From Pollenia angustigena (lineage: Eukaryota > Arthropoda > Insecta > Diptera > Polleniidae): a stretch of 64,000 bases of DNA. The stretch covers positions 221,258,208-221,322,207 of the forward strand of contig OV884058.1 of the NCBI GenBank assembly GCA_930367215.1, written 5' to 3'. This document shows positions 1-10,883 of this stretch, piece after piece. The translations under genes and the position numbers were made by a program. Position 1 is the stretch's first letter. Every line of letters begins with the position of its first letter. The notes beneath the pieces were generated by a model, which was given only the letters and a program-made list of their open reading frames with translations, did not search any database and was not told the origin of the DNA.

Positions 1-1020
1 TAAAATAAAGTAAATTAAAAAATCTTATTCAAAAGTCTTTTAAATACGTAAGTATACATATTTATATGTTTAACATTTTTTAAGGGTGTATGTTTTTCGA
101 AAGTTTTACATTTTTTATATAAAAAAATTTATTAAAACTTAATAAATACAAATTTTAGTTAATTAAAAAATTGGATTTAAAAAATGTTAAAAATAAGTAC
201 ATAAATGTACATATTCAAAAAAATTTTCTACCTTCTTGTTCGTACTAAATATATATCAGTTAAGTGATTTTCACAAATCCCAGAACCAGTTCTGTTGGGA
301 CAACTGACACAAATTTCCCGCAGGGTGCTTTGAATTCTATTTCTTAAGTATTTTGTTTTAATACTAAATAATTAAATTGTATTTAATCCTTCTAATCTCT
401 TCTTTTTTCAAGCGGTAAACGGTTTTGGGTTTATCGCATCGCAAATTATACCAGATTTAACTTATGTTGAATTAACTACCTAAGCAAAAACTTGCACAAA
501 ATGGCACTTGCAATTTGAGGTTGCATTTTCAAAAAGTCAAATATTCGTAAATTTTCACAACAATTCCGTAATTTTTTTACAAAAAGGCGATAAAATCCAA
601 AACATTTGCGAAATCGCCCTCTGGCGGCAGTTAAAAATAAAGACCAAAAAACCACAACATACAAGTTTGGCTAGAGCAAATGCAGTATTTTTAAATATTT
701 TGGAAAAATACATATTTTGAAAAATCCGAAGGCTCCAAATTCATTTTTGCCCTATGGTTTCTTTAGCAAAGCTTCTTGGAATGACCCATAAAATAAGAAT
801 CGCAATATGCCTTGGTACATATTTTCGGCCGCCTACAATTTGACCCACCTAAATGTATATCATTTAACTCTATTGTGTGTCGAACGCCTGCTTCGCTAGA
901 GTAAGTTTTTCAGAATTGGTGGCCTTCAGACGGGCGGAAAGGTTGTCAACTCTATGGTATGTCAAACATTAAATTATATCCATATTGCAAGAATTAAGTT
1001 TCTTAAAAAATCATCTCTTA

Positions 1021-1414
1021 CTGCCCGTCTACAACTGACATGATTTGCTGTTGTAACTTGATGTTAGAAAAGCGTTTGTTAAAATATTTGTATTAGCAAC
1101 CGTGTTATAATATGAGAAAACTTCTAACATGATGAGTCTATACTTAACACTAACATCATATTTGTGTTAATGTTAAGCATTTATGCCCGCTTTCACAACT
1201 TACCGATAGCTTAAAGTAGACTTTAAGCGGGCTTATAAAAGTGTTCCATTATTAAAACTTTACTTTTACCTAAAGTGAGCGACAAAGTAAATTAAGGTTC
1301 ATCCTAACTAGTAGGTTGTAATAATGGAACACTTTTTATACAACCGATAAAATCCTACCTATACATAGCTATCGATAAGTTGTGAAAACGGGCCTTAATG
1401 TCAGTTGTAGACTG
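1021..1414. mobile_element. Inverted-repeat element interrupted by a nested MITE
   Basis: A 15-bp perfect inverted repeat, GTCTACAACTGACAT at 1027-1041 and its complement at 1398-1412, brackets about 390 bp of AT-rich sequence. A second inverted-repeat element (1184-1394) sits inside it. No clear target duplication was found for the outer element, so its exact ends are uncertain. There is no coding content. Confidence 0.5.
1184..1394. mobile_element. MITE, 211 bp, TTA target duplication
   Basis: The left end TGCCCGCTTTCACAACTTA and the right end, read in reverse as GGCCCGTTTTCACAACTTA, are near-identical and continue through CGATAGCT. The trinucleotide TTA flanks both sides (1181-1183 and 1395-1397). 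A 3-bp TTA duplication is the signature of PIF/Harbinger-type insertion. The core contains a palindromic AAAGT/ACTTT stretch and no ORF. It is nested in the 1021-1414 element. Confidence 0.7.
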
Positions 1415-2430
1415 CAAAGAGTCTCTTTTAAAAACTTTTTCTATATAAAAAAAAATACTTAAATAACTCTATACAGCAATTTCGAACTTTTTCCAAAATA
1501 ACGGTTCTGTTCTGACAATGGATTCTGGCAAAGGTGACAAGAAAAATAGACTTGTGTCGGAGTTTTGAAAGATCATATCGGAATTTTATTTGCCACCTGT
1601 GTTTTATTCCAATGGGACATTTACAAAATCCAGTTCCCATGTACTGGTTATTTAGTGAGAACTTCTCTCTTAGAAAAGATTTGAAACAAAATATTCCATC
1701 GTTTCTCGAAAACTGAGAAAGAACTGTGTCTCATGTAACTCATGTCGAGAACTATTAAAAGAGATTACGTCGTTGCGTTATAAATGTCATAACATTGTAC
1801 TCGAAGCCGATGTGACATTGCAGGCGTTGAGAACGCCAGTCACACATATCTTTGGCGGCGACCGAAATTTACCAAAATTGTAATGTAAACATTCGGGTAC
1901 GTGTGACATTTTTTCCCACTCATACTTGTGAAGTTTAATATAATACGTAAATTTAATACAAAATTGCAAGTGTGTTAGTTTATGAGTTTTGTATGTGTTA
2001 GTTTCAATCAGCAATTTCTTGTAGGGATACAGCTAGTACTCGCCGAAAAAGTTACAGACACAGTTTAGTAAGAAAAACAGCTGTTTGTTTCAAAATATGG
2101 CATTTTTGTTTCATTTCACACGTTTCAATCGAAAAGTTTCTCGACGCGAGAGTTACAGAATATGGGCACAGAATTATTTTCCTTTTTTTTCAAAAACAGA
2201 GATTATATTTTTTTTTTATTATCTGATAGTAAAAACTTAAGAGGACATGGATGATGCTGAAATGCATCATATCAAAAAACCGATTTCGCAATTTTTGTTA
2301 GTTACTTCGGTTTTAATTTTTTTCAATTAAATACATTAAAATTTATTCAAAGTTGTGCTCTGTTTGAAACCAAAGTACATTAAACGTTTTAAATTTGTGA
2401 AAACAATTTTAACCAATAAATTTTTATTTC

Positions 2431-2444
2431 ATCTTTTATTACAG
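2431..2444 (+). other. Probable 3' splice site of the MADF-BESS exon
   Basis: A pyrimidine-rich stretch ends in TTATTACAG at 2436-2444, directly before the open frame. The MADF domain is cut mid-domain at this point, so an upstream exon is required. The acceptor leaves two bases of a split codon at the start of the exon. Confidence 0.65.
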
Positions 2445-3361
2445 CTCGTATGATTATGAAAAAATGGACACATATACGTGACGCATGGGTTAAATCAATG
2501 AAATACGGCTACGACGAAATCACCATGAAACCGCCAAAGCCCTACGTCTATCACAATGAATTGGAGTTTTTGCAAAAAATATTGAAATGTACACCACCGC
2601 GTTACAATCTCAATATCAGCCAGTTTAGCAATTTGAACTTTGAGGAATTCTATCGAGAGAAAAATGAAACACAACACAGTAATGAAACATCCAATGAGGT
2701 GGAGAATAACGATAATGAATACGCGGCAAAAAAATTCAAACAAGAACCAAATGTCGACCCTAATGATGGTGACAAAATTGCAGTTGAAAATGAAGCAGGG
2801 AATATTGAAGATGAAAATGATGAAGACGATTGGCATTTAGAAGATACGGAAATAACGCCGCACATAATGGAAGAGCAAAATTATATACAATCTGCACCAG
2901 TTAAAAAGACACGAAACTGGATTCTAGCTAATGAACCCAGTACCGATGAAAGGACAAAAGCTATACCTGCAGTGATGGCACCTGTATCGCTTCCTCGCTC
3001 TTTAACTGACGATTCCCTCATAATGGACAATAGTTTATATGAAAATCGCCATTGGAATTTCTTCAAGGGGATTCTACCCTCCTTAAATGGTTTGGATGAG
3101 GATCATGTATTGCATTTCCAATCGGGCGTAATTGCGTTATTACAAAAATTACGCGAATCCCAGAATCAAATACTGGCTAAAAAACCAAAACGGGTTTCTT
3201 CTCGTTTCTTGTATGGAGCCAGGGGTAGAAAACGTAAAGCTTCATCTATTGAAGACATTGATTGGGCGGCATATCTTCAGACAAGAAACAAATCAACAAT
3301 TAAGATTACCGATCCTATAGCCCCCGAAAATGTTCCAGCCGAAAGTTCGTCGGATAATTAA
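2445..3361 (+). CDS. MADF-BESS domain protein, terminal exon (partial)
   Basis: This is the 3' exon of a putative nuclear DNA-binding or transcriptional regulator of the Adf-1-like MADF-BESS family. The frame is open from the acceptor. The first in-frame Met (2450) is probably internal, since the preceding codons also read through and the domain starts upstream. Residues 1-60 (counted from that Met) match the second half of a MADF (Myb/SANT-like) domain, with WTHIRDAWVKSMK followed by PYVYHNELEFLQ. Residues 60-135 are acidic and low in complexity (runs of N, D and E). Residues about 205-238 form a BESS motif (LDEDHVLHFQSGVIALL), a protein-protein interaction module. A basic cluster near residues 243-268 (KKPKR, RGRKRK) could be a nuclear localisation signal. 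The frame stops with TAA at 3359-3361. The N-terminal exon was not found in the window. This is the only ORF here with domain-level integrity. The exact orthologue was not identified. Confidence 0.85.
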
Positions 3362-3860
3362 GTTGTTAGGTTGGACTTTTCAAATTAAAACAATAGTAAA
3401 AGTTCTTTTATGTGAATGATTGGTGGTTTTTATGTGTCTTAGAATAATTAAGTATTTTTCAGTTTGAGTTGCGGAAAATATTGTTATTTTTAAAAAAGTA
3501 CTTTTTTTTTGTAGAAAAAGGTAAATTTTTGGTACGTTTTGTTTAAGTTAGTTTTCTATTTTTTTCTATGTTCTTTGAATTACAAGACCGTATACATATA
3601 GAGTGGCGCATGTTATGATATCCATAAAAAGAACCATAGTTGGACGAGCTGTGGCTCCAACTTGTTAAAACCACAATTTTGGAAACTTTTTTTTTATTTA
3701 AAAAAATAAATTTCAGCTCTTTTATTAAAAAATATTTACTTCATCCAAAATGTTTTTTTAAATACTTTTTTGGAAAAAGTACCATTTTTTTAAAAGTAAC
3801 TTAAAAAAATGCAACTGCAACTTTTAATTTAAATATATTTTGCTTAATAAAATTTTAAAA
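3362..3860 (+). other. Probable 3' UTR and downstream flank of the MADF-BESS gene
   Basis: This is AT-rich sequence without ORFs, containing AATAAA hexamers at 3705-3710 and 3846-3851 that could serve as polyadenylation signals. Which one is used cannot be told from sequence. From 3860 to 4190 no feature is recognised beyond homopolymer-rich DNA. Confidence 0.4.
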
Positions 3861-4249
3861 AGTTTTATTTTGTTTTTTTATCCTCAAAATGTCCATCAGT
3901 TTTCCCGTTGGGGGTTTCAACAATTTTGTCACACCTACACACATTTAGCAGTGGCTCAATTAACAGCAAAAGTTTAAAATATTTTTACATCCGAGTAAAT
4001 AACGTTGACATTTAGGTTGTTTTTTTTTTTTTTTTGCTAGTTTCAAACAAAATATTCTTAGGAGAGAAGAAAGCATAAGGCACTAATGGCTTATCAGCAC
4101 TTTAAAGTAAAAAATTTTGAAAATATTTAGACATAATACTAATTAATTAGAGTCCTTATTATAAAAAGCGATATTTTTGAACTGCTTTAGCTCTAACTCA
4201 AGCAAACAGAGTTGAATAGAACGTTAACTATACCGACCTGTCATACATT

Positions 4250-4365
4250 GCGATCGAAATGGTTTTAATTTCGTGGCTGCAATTCCGATCGAAATTGTTA
4301 GAGCTTCTTTAAATAAAATTTTCGTTTTTTTGGAGAAGCAAAATACGGAATAACTTCCACTTTTG
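4250..4365 (-). repeat. Dispersed repeat, copy 1 (copy 2 at 20815-20925)
   Basis: Read on the minus strand, this stretch matches 20815-20925: both contain GTATTTTGCTTC, ACGAAAAT, GAAGCT and TTTCGATCGGAATTG, and end near CCATTTCGATCG. It is a short dispersed repeat of unknown class. No target duplication is apparent. Confidence 0.55.
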
Positions 4366-4407
4366 ATCGGAATTGTTTTCTGTGATAGGTCTGATAAATT
4401 AAAGCCT

Positions 4408-4670
4408 TTTCAGACATGTCTTGTTTTGACATTCTCTTTTGAACATGCTTTCAAAAACCTATTGTCTTTTTTACGATGTCTTTCCAAACATGTCTGTTTT
4501 CATGTATAATAGTCTAATATACATATACATACATACAAATTAAAAACATGGAAATTCATATAAACAAACATGAAAACTCTTTTCATGTCTGTTTGGCAAC
4601 CCCTCTTTCTTCTCTACCCCGATCACCAACAAACAAAACAAACGTGTTTGTTAGACATGTCTGAATAGAC
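4408..4670. mobile_element. Short inverted-repeat element (TTCAGACATGTCT)
   Basis: TTCAGACATGTCT near 4410 is repeated inverted near 4654-4666, with further internal copies of ACATGTCT in both orientations. The length is about 260 bp and there is no ORF. It is a likely MITE. The ends are approximate. Confidence 0.5.
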
Positions 4671-4929
4671 ACCGTGTAAACTCCCTCTTAAGTGTACTTT
4701 AAATATTAAAAATTGAATAAACGTTTAATTTTGCAAACAATTTTTGACGCAAATTAAGTAATTAACTGTAGTTATGGTTAAATTTTTAATAAAAAAATTT
4801 AATATTTTCTTAGCAAATTTATTTTCAACTAAGTTTTAAGTAAAAATATAATTATGAAAATAATAAACTTTTATTAATAACAAGCCGTTCCCGCGGCGTT
4901 GTCCGACCAAAATATATTTTTGACTAACA

Positions 4930-5125
4930 GCAAAATTTATCGAAATTATTTATTTTGGTATCATGAAACTCGATATCGAATGAAATGTATTGAATTTGAA
5001 ATAATAGCATTCGATATCGAGTAACTCGACATTACATTTATCGAGTTTTCATTCGATACGTCAGTGTCTTTCGTATGCAAAAAAGTTCGATAGTTTATTC
5101 GATACGATAGTATCGAATGCGGTGC
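4930..5125 (-). mobile_element. Truncated TCGATATCGA-array element, copy 1
   Basis: On the minus strand this matches 15431-15658 over almost its whole length (ACCGCATTCGATACTATCG at one end, AATAATTTCGATAAATTT at the other). It lacks the outermost TIR bases (GGGGTCTAATC) present in the second copy. It is packed with the palindrome TCGATATCGA and related TCGAATG motifs. Confidence 0.65.
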
Positions 5126-5439
5126 GTTTTATTGGGTTTAGATCGATCAAATTTCATCAAAATCGAAATTGACAATCTGTCCCTTTATATTTTATATTCC
5201 TTGCTTTGAAAAACAAATAAACCCTGTGTGTTTTAATTACGCTGATCTATCTATTCAAATTTCATCAAAATTGGTTGCTTTCGCATTCAGTCAGGGGACG
5301 GTCGTGCGAAGAGATACCCTTTAGACAGCTTTATTTTTCTTTTGAGTATGGAATCTATTGCTTTAATAGATCTCTTCTAAAACGATAATTAATATTTTCT
5401 GAGTGTAGGTGGTTACGCGGCCCTGAAGTCTATTCTAAG

Positions 5440-5885
5440 TTAGTACCAGGTAGAAAAATACAAAGTACCAAACAATTCTTCTTATAGATTCCTATTCACT
5501 CACGACCTTGCATCTTTAATAATACTTCTAAAAAGTACCAAAAAGCCCCTCTTACAGATTCTAATTCACTCAGGACATTGCTTTTTTAATTTTATGTTTA
5601 TAAAAAAAGGACCAGTTAAAGAACAAATACGAAAATAAAAAAGTACCAGTTAAAGAACGAAAAAGTACGAAAGAGATACCTTAAAAGATTGGCATTCACT
5701 CAGGGCCTGGCATGTTTAATTATATGTTTTAAGTCCAATACTAACGGAAATTCAAAAAGTACCAGTTAAAGGCCAAAAAAGTACCAAAAAATTTCCCCAA
5801 AGAGTCTTATCACTCATGATAATTCATGTTTAATTTTATGTTTCAAGATCCAATGTTAAGGGAAGCTATAAAAGTACCAGTTGCA
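5440..5885 (-). repeat. Tandem array of ~117-bp units (AGTACCAGTTAAAG), degenerate
   Basis: Units carry AAAAAGTACCAGTTAAAG, a CACTCAGG..TTGCATG segment and TTTAATTTTATGTTT. The last three unit starts, at 5641, 5758 and 5873, give 115-117-bp spacing. The same unit is present inverted at 22220-22480. Divergence between units suggests an old array, possibly the internal satellite of a transposable element. Confidence 0.65.
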
Positions 5886-5910
5886 GAACCAAAAAGAAAG
5901 TAACTTAATT

Positions 5911-6148
5911 TTCCGTATTTCCCCTTTTTGATACTTTTTTTCCTCCCCGTTTAAGCATTTTTGATGCTTCAATGTTGTAGTGGGACCTCATAAAATACGT
6001 ATATGCCAAAGAATGAAGAAAAATACTTCCATATTTCCCCTTTTTGGTACTTTTTTCCCCCATTTGAGCATCAAAAGTTTCAATATTGTAGTGGGAGCCC
6101 ATTTAATACGTACATATGTATATGCCGAAGAATGAAGAAAAATACTTT
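5911..6148. repeat. Tandem duplication, two 117-bp units
   Basis: TATTTCCCCTTTTT occurs at 5915 and 6032, 117 bp apart. Each unit continues through TTGTAGTGGGA, AATACGTA, TATGCC and GAATGAAGAAAAATACTT. The period equals that of the adjacent 5440-5885 array although the sequence differs, so they may be subfamilies of one satellite. Confidence 0.7.
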
Positions 6149-6984
6149 GTAAAAAAAACCAACAATATTACGAATTTCACCCCTCAAACGTTCGAATTTT
6201 TAAAAAGTACCAAATTTTTAATTTTTTTTATATAAGTTTTGAATGCGATATAATGTTTTTTTTTACTTTTATTGGTTAAAAAAATTGACGGGGTGAAAAA
6301 GGACAAAAATGCAGGTTTTACCCGTTTACACTCTAAAAGGGCCGAATTTTTAAAGTACCGGACCCCTGTCTGCTTATTTTTCTAAAGAACAACGATAAGT
6401 ACTACATTTTTTTCTGTCTCTTTTAGTTTTGAAGATATTTTTGGAGGTTTAGCGCCCCTGGACCCTATCCTAAGCATTTGAGCCTATGTCTGTAAGGAGG
6501 TTCCATTTTTCATTTTGTTGAAGAAATTTTTAAAATCGGACCGGCAGCTCCGGAGATTACCTCTTACATAGAAACAGACAAACTTTTCATCAGTTTAATA
6601 ATACATATTAGTTAAGATATACATATTTATAAAAATTTTTGTTTCGATTGAAAAAAATCTTTCAGAATTCCTGCTACAAAATAAAAAAATTCTCATCCCT
6701 TAAAAAAATAAAACTACGTTCATGAACATTATTAATAAACTAAAGGAATCGTCAGGGTGTGAGTAGTTCTCCAGAAATTTCCTCTTGAGGTAAAAAAAAA
6801 TTTTTGCCACATCATTATCATTCTATACGTTTTTTCATTGGGGTTCCAGCATGTACGAAAAGTGTGCAGCATCAGTTTGTAAACAGGATAGAAAAGAGAA
6901 CAAAAAAAAATGTTTTTCTTTGTCTTGTGTACATTTTAAGATTTCTGTTATAAAATACTCAAACACACACGTGTACATATGGAT
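6149..6984. other. Gene-free spacer with transposon-like debris
   Basis: No ORF with domain content is visible. The stretch around 6355-6580 (GGACCCCTG, CTCCGGAGATTACC, ACAGACAAAC) resembles the non-coding text of the tandem repeats upstream and is likely part of the same degraded element. A CA microsatellite lies near 6960. Confidence 0.3.
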
Positions 6985-7437
6985 CAGGCGCGGATTCAGG
7001 GGGGGGGGGGGGGGGGGTAAATTATAAACATACAGTTTTATTTATTTCGATAATACAAGAATTCCCAATAATAATATTTTTTTTGAAATGAACAAAATTT
7101 TTGGATATCCCAGCAAGGGTTTTTTTGTTTTTTTTTTATGAAAGTTCTAACGAAATTTTCAATAAGTATTTTTTTGTTTTGTTTATTGAGTCTCTAACAA
7201 AATTTTCAATAAGTATCCTAATCTTAATCCTAATAGTTATTTAATAGATATTTCCAATGAAACATCTAGTTTTCAAATACTTATTATTCTACATTCAATC
7301 CTAGCAGGTGTAATCTATATCCAAAGCATTGGTGTCCAGCCCATACCACAATTGTGGAAACTAATTCACACACATTCTTCACACGCATTCTTACGCTCTT
7401 TCATTTAGTCCACGAGAAGACACAATTCAGTCGTCGT

Positions 7438-8230
7438 CAGTGTGACCCTTTTAGCATTTTCACTGCTAAATTTAGCATTATTTATTTTGATTTAGCAGCG
7501 AATTTTTCAAATAGCATTTAGCATTATTTTCAGCATTTTTGTAAAATTTGTTTAGCATTATTTAGCATTTTTTAATCTTAAAAATTTTTTATATTGCTAT
7601 TTCACAATATAACTTATCACTTCCAAACCAAAAGTCTCTCAAATGTATTTAAAAAACAAAAACAAAATCAAAAAACATTTGATTGCGTACGGAATGTGCG
7701 ATCAGTTTCGCACTTTGCTGAAGCAAATGAGTTTCATAAAACTTAAAAAAATGTTCTTAAAGTTCAATATGGTTTGCCTCATATGACATGTATTTGCACA
7801 TTTGCTTAAGCCAATTTAAACACATTATGATTGCGCCTTAACGGTTTTTTTTTTGACAGTTGACAAAGTTGCATATTTTGCAAGCGGTAGGTTAGGGCTT
7901 TAAGCGTTATCATGTAATATTTTGTAGATAGGGGCTTTTGTTTTTTTTTTTTTTGTTAAAAAATCGCTAACTTTTATCGAACTACTGAATTTTTTTTTTA
8001 TTTAATAAATCTATGTATGTATATAATTTTTTTTATATAAACTTGCATTTTATTTTAAAGAAATATAATATTTTCAGGTTAATTAGTGTATAATTCATTC
8101 ATTAAAGTGGTACAATTATTTAAGAAAATTTAGCATTTTTTTTAGCATTTTCAAATATTATTTTTAGCATTTTTAGCATTGTTTTAATCCCCATTTAGCA
8201 TCCAATTTTTTCTGATTTGTGGTCACACTG
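7438..8230. mobile_element. TTTAGCATT-array element, hAT-like, ~793 bp
   Basis: TIRs CAGTGTGACC (7438) and GGTCACACTG (ending 8230) are flanked by GTCGTCGT / GTCGTCGA, a 7-of-8 match consistent with an 8-bp hAT duplication. The outer 150 bp on each side are packed with the motif TTTAGCATT in opposite orientations. The core is AT-rich and non-coding. It is nested in the hAT element. Confidence 0.65.
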
Positions 8231-8460
8231 GTCGTCGATTACCAAGCGACGAGTGCACATGCGGCGGATGCTGACATACCTTTTTTATTTTTATTAAGAA
8301 TATTTGTCTCTTTATTCACTAATACTAATAAAAAGCAATACAACCACGATTAAAATTTTGGACGTCACTGATCCCAAGACTAAACGTTTAACTTGATAAT
8401 GCGTGCGGTTGAATAAGTAATAAGCCTCAGTATATGCAATTTTTTTGTATATATGTGTTA

Positions 8461-8935
8461 CGTTATTTCCGCTTAATTGAGTTTCTAAAAATGCACGACT
8501 TTTGACGCAATTAAACGGGAATTCAATTAAACAGTACTTGCTTAATTGAATCGCCGAAAACGAAAATCGCAAGATGTGCAATAAACGAAAATCCCAAGAT
8601 GTGCAATAAAGCGAAACACCTATGTGTGGATCGAAAATAAAACTCATCAGGTACGTTCATCGTACAATCTTGTTTGCCGCAAAATAATTTTTTTTCCTTT
8701 GTGGAGGCAAAAACACATTAAGTAGACGGAAACAATTAACCGAAACATTTGCTCTTGTTTTTTGCAATGCGGTCTTATTTTGCGAAGTTATTAAGCGGGT
8801 GACGCAATTAAACGGAACTCAACTAAACGGGTATTTTTACATAGACAGTTACACTGAATGATTTCGTTCCATGATTTTTAGTGCAATAAAACGGGATACT
8901 CAAATAAGCGGTGCTTAATTAACCGAAAACAACTG
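8461..8935. mobile_element. Pogo-like MITE, 475 bp, TA target duplication
   Basis: The paralogous hAT copy 2 reads GTGTTATATGAATC where this copy reads GTGTTA, the element, then TATATGAATC, so the insertion duplicated a TA. The right end read inward is CAGTTGTTTTCGGTTAATTA, and the left end is a diverged version (CGTTATTTCCGCTTAATTGA). The interior repeats CAATTAAACGG and CGCTTAATTGA-type motifs. CAGT ends plus TA duplication suggest the pogo/Tigger branch of Tc1-mariner. Confidence 0.65.
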
Positions 8936-9377
8936 TATATGAATCAAAGTTCTATTCGATAACACTACGTGTCAATTTTTTGATCAAATGAATTTGACAC
9001 CTAATCTTTATGTAACATTTTCCGCTGAGTCCGAATATGAAGTCAGAATTGTCAAAAGTATTATTATTATTATTTGTGTTTTTTAAAAAGATGCTGTGAC
9101 TGAAATGCAAATATCCAAAAAAAAGCCTATTTCAATACGAACATTTTGTGCCCAATAGGATCCGGATCGGTGTAAAAATGACAAAGTTACAGAAGATTTA
9201 CTGAACTAACCCACAACAAATTAATATGCAAAGCTACATTTTTAGTAACAATAAATATTAAAAATTATCTTCTGTAGCTTTGTCATTTTTGTACCAATAT
9301 ATGTCTTGTTGGGCGCAAAATGTTCATATTAAAATAATCTAGTGTCGCATGCAATAAAGCATTAGGATTTTTCAATC

Positions 9378-9613
9378 CAAGGTATATTTATAACAGGTAG
9401 CCGCGAGATTACAACAATTGTACAATAAAACAAGCAACAGGGCTTTTTATTGTTGTTTTGCGATACGAACTGTCAAACAGCAAAGGGGTTGAAAAGAGAC
9501 AAAAAACTTGTTTACTTGTTTACTATACAACATTTGACAGTTTGTATCGCAAAACAAGCAAATAAAAAATAACCAGCTGGCTTTCCGAGACTACCTGCTA
9601 TAAATATACCTTG
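9378..9613. mobile_element. hAT MITE, CAAGGTATATTTATA family, copy A
   Basis: TIRs CAAGGTATATTTATAACAGG and its complement are flanked by a perfect 8-bp duplication TTTCAATC (9370-9377, 9614-9621). The 236-bp interior is a nested palindrome containing CTGTCAAACAGCAAAGGGG and is non-coding. Copies B (17275-17501) and C (20978-21206) are nearly identical, so this family moved relatively recently. Confidence 0.85.
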
Positions 9614-9847
9614 TTTCAATCATTGTTTTAAAAAAAATAACTTGAATAGAGCAAAATTGAACAAAATCATAAAATTTTCAATGAAGCTTGAACTTTTGTC
9701 CCCTGTAACTCTGTCATTTCTTGACCAATCTTCACAAGCAATCCATGGTTATTTTAGAAATTTTATATCCTTTCACTAGAAAAAAAGAATTACATACCCC
9801 GTATAAAATTTTTGAATATATTTGCATTTCAGTCACACAATCTTTTT

Positions 9848-10883
9848 ATACCCTCCACCACAATTAGTTATAAAGTATATATATTCTGGGTCCTTGAGTA
9901 ATTTTAAGTCGATTTAGCCATGTCCGTCTGTCTGTCCGTCTGTCCGTCTGTTGAAAACACGCTCACTTTCGAAAAACTGAAAAGAAATCAACAAACTTGG
10001 CGTCAAATTGCTTGTAGTTATCCTAAGCAGTTTGGGATTGAAATTCAGCAAAATCGGTTCCATAGGATCTGAGCTATGAATCAAAACGTGGAACCACCAC
10101 CTAAAAAAAATTGATAATTTTGTTACAAAAACTAACATAAATGGTGGAAAAATGCACAGAATGATATAAGATTTCGCAACAATTCATTTTATTCAACTGG
10201 AAATCACGCTGTGAAATTTCGTGAAGATCCGTCAATAATTTACCCTAGGCCCCATATAAGCCCTACTCCCGGAAAACAGTATATTAAGCCTGAAACCCTA
10301 ACTAACAATGCTATCATTACAAATTTTGGCAAGTCACAGTTACATAGGACTAGAAATTAAACTGTTAAGTTTCGTGAAGATCGGTCCATAATTTACCATA
10401 GGCCCCATATAAAACCTACTTCCAGAAAACAGTTTAGTACGCCTAAATCCGTAAAAAATAATGCTATCATAACAAAATTTGGTACATCAAAGTTTTATAG
10501 AACTAAAAATAATTCTTTGAAATTTCGTGAAGATCGGTTCATAATTTACCATAGGCCCCATATAAACTTTACTCCCGGAAAACAACTTAGTACGCCTAAA
10601 AACGTAAAAAATAATGCTATCATAACAAAATTTGGTACATCAAAGTTTTATAGGACAAGAAATAAAACTGTGTAATTACGTGAAGATCGGTCCATAATTT
10701 ACCCTAGGCCCCATATAAACCCTACTACCGGAAAACAGTTTAGTCGCCTAAATCCATAATTAATAACAAATCGTCACAGTTTAAGATAATAATAACATCA
10801 TACAGATATTACTCCTTAAACATTCGAACTGTCGGTGGAGGGTATCAAAGATTCGGCACAGCCGAATATAACACTCTAACTTG
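9848..10883. mobile_element. Helentron-like element with 153-bp minisatellite
   Basis: Comparison with the two other PIF-like copies (CTTTTTTAAAAACAC) shows an insertion within a T run without target duplication. The left end is TATACCCTCCACCAC. The right end is GGTGGAGGGTAT followed by the hairpin TTCGGCACAGCCGAA and CTCTAACTTG. The interior holds a GTCCGTCTGTCC microsatellite and GTGAAGATC at 10221, 10374, 10527 and 10680, an exact 153-bp period. T-T insertion, terminal hairpin and minisatellite fit Helentron-associated non-autonomous elements of flies (inference). No Rep/helicase coding is present. Confidence 0.6.
10218..10790 (+). repeat. 153-bp tandem repeat, about 3.7 units
   Basis: Each unit begins TTTCGTGAAGATC, continues ATAATTTACC, GGCCCCATATAA, CCGGAAAACAG and ATGCTATCAT, and restarts exactly 153 bp later. 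Units 2-4 are very similar to each other. The array lies inside the Helentron-like element. Confidence 0.8.

Noticed and set aside
2495..2865. Minus-strand and alternate-frame ORFs over the MADF-BESS exon
   Set aside because: They are antisense or shifted shadows of the domain-bearing frame, with low-complexity products.
5440..6148. CRISPR-like array
   Set aside because: Units are long, degenerate and contiguous without unique spacers, and the genome is eukaryotic.
8312..8647. 111-residue minus-strand ORF
   Set aside because: It spans the boundary between hAT sequence and the nested pogo-like element (8461), so it cannot be a gene.
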